Source of the DNA: an uncultured Porphyromonas sp.
Lineage (GTDB): Bacteria; Bacteroidota; Bacteroidia; Bacteroidales; Porphyromonadaceae
Length of the DNA: 64,000 nt
NCBI GenBank assembly: GCA_900539765.1
Contig: UQDF01000002.1
Location: 18,900-82,899, forward strand
Reading direction: 5' to 3'
Below are positions 61,731-64,000 of this stretch, piece by piece. Under the pieces are notes generated by a model. The model was not told where the DNA came from and made no database searches. It saw only the letters and a program-made list of their open reading frames with translations. How positions within the stretch are numbered: position 1 is the stretch's first letter; each line of letters starts with the position of its first letter. The position numbers and the translations under genes are program-made.

Positions 61731-62636
61731 CTAGAAGCGGGCCACGATTCCTATCGAGTAGTCTCTCGTATTAACCTCAGCTTGTGCTGACGGCATAGTA
61801 CTGAGCAGACTAACCTGTCCGAAGAGTCCGAAGAAGCCGTACCCTATCTCGCCACGCAGATCGAGTCCGAAGGGACGCACATTGAGATCATCGTCCACAA
61901 GCGTATTGACACGCTCATCGAGCGAGCGGGTGCGAGACTTTTGCAGGCATACAAACTTCGGGACGATCGATAGCGAGCTCCACGCATTCGTCTCGCCCCA
62001 AGAGAGCGACAGACCTACTGGCATCTCAATAGTGAGAATGTCTAGCTGTGTCCGTGCGTAACCTACGTCTGTCGACTCCTGCTTTAGGATCGTCTGGTCC
62101 TCATGGTCACGCTGCATAGCGTACTTCTTGTCAAAAGCAAAGTTACGCCCCACGAGCGAAGTGCCGACGTTGAAAGCCCACGGACTGCGACCGATCTGAA
62201 GGATGCCATAGAAACCAAATTCTCCACGAGTAGAGCACCAAAAGCGCTGCTTGCCACTCCACTCAGGAGCGGTAAAAAGATTCCAACCGAAGGATGTGAC
62301 AAAGTGATAAGAGAAATCTCCTATGAGTGTCTTATAGATGATAGGACGACCATCCTGCTTATGGACTGTACTGATTCGAGAGCGGTGCCAAGCAGTCTGA
62401 CGGCCACCTCTAGTCCACACCTTATCTATATAGAGTGGCACTTCCTTCTCCTGACCTCCAGGGAGTCGGCTCGCCACCTCTATCTGACTATCTTTGTCAC
62501 CTCGCATCACATAGACCATGCGGTCAGCTAGCTGGATCGTATCACACGCAGTCCTAGTCTGCCCTGCGGCTCCTAGCGTAGAGAGTAGTAGGGTGACCAG
62601 CGCAAATATGGGTAATGTATAAACTCTTGAGTACAT
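61731..62636 (-). CDS. Outer-membrane-type beta-barrel protein, paralogue 1
   Basis: A 301-residue protein with a signal peptide (hydrophobic FALVTLLLSTLGAAGQ, cut near residue 26). The mature chain is rich in alternating strands and ends in a terminal Phe (IGIVARF), as typical for an outer-membrane barrel. Segments GEFGFYGILQIGRSPWAFNVGTSLVGRNFAF and LDILTIEMPVGLSLSWG resemble parts of the next gene's product, so the two appear to be paralogues. The function is unknown. It starts 13 bp after the stop of the neighbouring paralogue and ends before a strong terminator. Confidence 0.72.
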   Translation of the reverse strand: MYSRVYTLPIFALVTLLLSTLGAAGQTRTACDTIQLADRMVYVMRGDKDSQIEVASRLPGGQEKEVPLYIDKVWTRGGRQTAWHRSRISTVHKQDGRPIIYKTLIGDFSYHFVTSFGWNLFTAPEWSGKQRFWCSTRGEFGFYGILQIGRSPWAFNVGTSLVGRNFAFDKKYAMQRDHEDQTILKQESTDVGYARTQLDILTIEMPVGLSLSWGETNAWSSLSIVPKFVCLQKSRTRSLDERVNTLVDDDLNVRPFGLDLRGEIGYGFFGLFGQVSLLSTMPSAQAEVNTRDYSIGIVARF

Positions 62637-62649
62637 AGTTACGATGCGA

Positions 62650-63561
62650 TTAGAAGGTGATACTTAGTCCAGCGGTGAGAAGCCCCTTGTTGTTGTACCC
62701 GCTCATAGCGTCTTTGACGAGAAGCAGCGACTGAGGCGTATAGTGTACGTATAGACCGATGGGTCTAAAGTCGATAAAAGCGCCATAAGTCATCGACAAG
62801 GGCGGTGTAGCCTCTGTCTTGGTGCGCTCCTTGTGTCGATTGCCATACTGCTTGTGCATCACATACTCCTTGTACTTGATCTGTGGGATTACCTCGATGC
62901 CGATGCGCATACGACTATTCATCATCGGGCGCATTCCCAGCGTGATCGGGAGCGATATGTAGCGTGTCACCAGCTTGCTCTGGCGTAGCCCTATTTCCTC
63001 ATCATAGTGGTTCTGTGACAGCCCGTTGAACTCTTTATTAGGCGTAAAGTAGTAGCCATCACGCAAACTATAAGTACGCCCCTCAAAAGCAAAGTCAAAG
63101 CCAACGAAGTAGCGCCCCCGCAGGTAATATCTATACCCTATCGGAGCCACCATATAGTGGTTGAAGCAGGGGGTAGCGGCATGGGCGAAGGCATCTCCCA
63201 GCATCATCGTCGAGCCGAAGTAAAGCTTTGGGAAGAGACGTATCGTACCCCAGCGAAAGCTGTTATCATCGTAGATCCCAAATACACCACCTATGCCCGA
63301 AAGTCCCTGACGCAACTCACGATCTAGCGAGAAAGCGTTCGTCTCCATACGGCGCACACGGTGCTGCTCGTTGTAGTCGACGAGTGTCACGTCGGTCTGA
63401 TCTTTACTAGACTCTATAATGACTTTGTAGTCATCCCGCTCGATGATTGTATCTGGAGCGAGGGTCGCTAAGGGGATTGCCTCTAGCCAGCTCGTGGCAA
63501 AGAGTAGGAGCAAGCCTGCGAGCAGACCTTCTCGTAGCGAAGCGTGTAAGTAATACTGCAT
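62650..63561 (-). CDS. Outer-membrane-type beta-barrel protein, paralogue 2
   Basis: A 303-residue protein with a likely signal peptide (LLAGLLLLFATSWLEA, cut uncertain near residue 30) and a barrel-like chain ending in Phe (LTAGLSITF). It shares with paralogue 1 the order of an N-terminal strand section (IIESSKDQTDVTLVDYNEQ), a central YLRGRYFVGFDFAFEGR segment, KLVTRYISLPITLGMRP, and a final short barrel strand. It is first in a two-gene unit, with a TAACTTTG box 50 bp before its start. No ligand or role can be assigned. Confidence 0.72.
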   Translation of the reverse strand: MQYYLHASLREGLLAGLLLLFATSWLEAIPLATLAPDTIIERDDYKVIIESSKDQTDVTLVDYNEQHRVRRMETNAFSLDRELRQGLSGIGGVFGIYDDNSFRWGTIRLFPKLYFGSTMMLGDAFAHAATPCFNHYMVAPIGYRYYLRGRYFVGFDFAFEGRTYSLRDGYYFTPNKEFNGLSQNHYDEEIGLRQSKLVTRYISLPITLGMRPMMNSRMRIGIEVIPQIKYKEYVMHKQYGNRHKERTKTEATPPLSMTYGAFIDFRPIGLYVHYTPQSLLLVKDAMSGYNNKGLLTAGLSITF

Positions 63562-63610
63562 AGGTAGTAGTTGTGATAAGAGTTGGTTAAAACAATGTTT
63601 ATTACTTCGA

Positions 63611-63618
63611 CAAAGTTA
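63611..63618 (-). promoter_or_regulatory. Likely promoter -7 box of the barrel-protein pair
   Basis: Minus strand TAACTTTG, matching TAnnTTTG, 49 bp before the start codon at 63561. Confidence 0.5.
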
Positions 63619-63790
63619 TGGAAATATTATCAGCCAATAAAGAGTTTCCCTTTTGAAACTCATATATATGACAAAATCAGAGCTATACTAAACGACTCCT
63701 GACCTCTATGGATACTCACAGATAAGAGTTAGCGTGGGGGAGGGCATCGTTGAGAGAGAAGACTAACAACGACTCGGCGCATAACGACTT

Positions 63791-63934
63791 GGGCTAATTC
63801 TTATCTTGAGGTGGTAAGGGGGAAGGCCGAAAAGCTCTCTCCATTCATTTGGGGGCGCAAGTTAATCAATTCACTTCAGTTAGCTTTTTGAGTGTGGCGT
63901 TCTCCCCCAGCACCTCAAAATAGGAATTAGCCTC
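63791..63934. repeat. Imperfect long inverted repeat near the right edge
   Basis: Left arm 63791-63824 (starts GGGCTAATTCTTATCTTGAG) and right arm 63900-63934 (ends AATAGGAATTAGCCTC) pair over about 34 bp with a few mismatches, around a 75-bp centre. It could be a MITE, an insertion-sequence end or a structured leader. Confidence 0.6.
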
Positions 63935-63952
63935 AACTTGTACGACGTATTT

Positions 63953-63980
63953 TCCACTCCAAAATGCAATTTGGAGTGGA
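63953..63980. other. Perfect 11-bp hairpin near the right edge
   Basis: TCCACTCCAAA (63953-63963) / TTTGGAGTGGA (63970-63980), 6-nt loop, 19 bp beyond the long inverted repeat. No T-run follows. Confidence 0.6.
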
Positions 63981-64000
63981 GCTCGCCCTGCTCCGGACGC

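Larger units (their letters stand above)
63562..64000. other. Non-coding right edge (439 bp)
   Basis: Holds the promoter box for the barrel-protein pair (63611-63618), about 170 bp with no feature, an imperfect long inverted repeat (63791-63934) and a hairpin (63953-63980). No ORF is supported; the next gene may lie beyond the edge. Confidence 0.6.

Noticed and set aside
1..64000. tRNA, rRNA or riboswitch genes
   Set aside because: I looked for T-arm and acceptor patterns and for common riboswitch cores in intergenic regions and found none that I could support by eye.

Overview
The window looks like a chromosomal segment of an anaerobic, asaccharolytic member of the Bacteroidota, most likely Porphyromonas. 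The P. asaccharolytica/uenonis group is my inference from gene content and a base composition near 50% GC. Supporting signs are the fused MurF-alanine racemase, PIN-PhoH and GSCFA genes, the promoter-like boxes of the TAnnTTTG type, the scarcity of clear Shine-Dalgarno sequences, and a cluster of amino-acid fermentation genes.

Layout. 1-6.2 kb (+): end of thrS, infC-rpmI-rplT, purB, a pseudouridine synthase with a long basic tail, asnS. 6.3-12.7 kb (-): truA, topA and the korDABC 2-oxoglutarate:ferredoxin oxidoreductase operon. 12.9-23.1 kb: small secreted protein (-), then (+) a 1003-residue TPR protein with a beta-barrel partner, a degenerate HAD-hotdog thioesterase fusion, pepT and a lipoprotein. 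23.3-26.2 kb (-): lipid kinase, queF, phoH. 26.4-34.1 kb (+): phosphohexomutase, a helical-repeat protein, pgk, a GNAT protein and gdhA. 34.3-42.4 kb (-): ung, an acyl-CoA/4-hydroxybutyrate CoA-transferase, an iron alcohol dehydrogenase, ppx-ppk1 and ugd. 42.7-48.9 kb (+): fabH-era-der-ispD-recG. 49-53 kb: an accessory island with three unrecognised or damaged genes and dense repeats. 53.1-57.7 kb (-): histidine degradation genes ftcD-hutI-fchA-hutH. 57.8-63.6 kb (-): GSCFA gene, murF-alr and two paralogous outer-membrane-type proteins.

The metabolic genes fit together. Histidine is degraded to glutamate (no urocanase gene is in the window), GdhA makes 2-oxoglutarate, KorDABC makes succinyl-CoA and reduced ferredoxin, and the CoA-transferase and alcohol dehydrogenase fit onward succinate/4-hydroxybutyrate/butyrate metabolism.

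The most unusual content is non-coding. Four intergenic copies of an element carry CCACGTGG-like palindromes phased exactly 22 bp apart (spacing 22-22-64-22-22 in two copies). These flank a centre of one to three 21-bp direct repeats starting CCTCCGAAG. One copy has one centre unit and is exactly 21 bp shorter there; one copy has a different core and an inserted hairpin. Further repeat families are a dispersed GAGACTGTTGAC hairpin, heptad TTAGANN arrays, a MITE-like inverted repeat, a promoter-bearing 130-bp repeat pair and an imperfect inverted repeat at the right edge. No tRNA, rRNA, CRISPR array, complete insertion sequence or prophage was seen.
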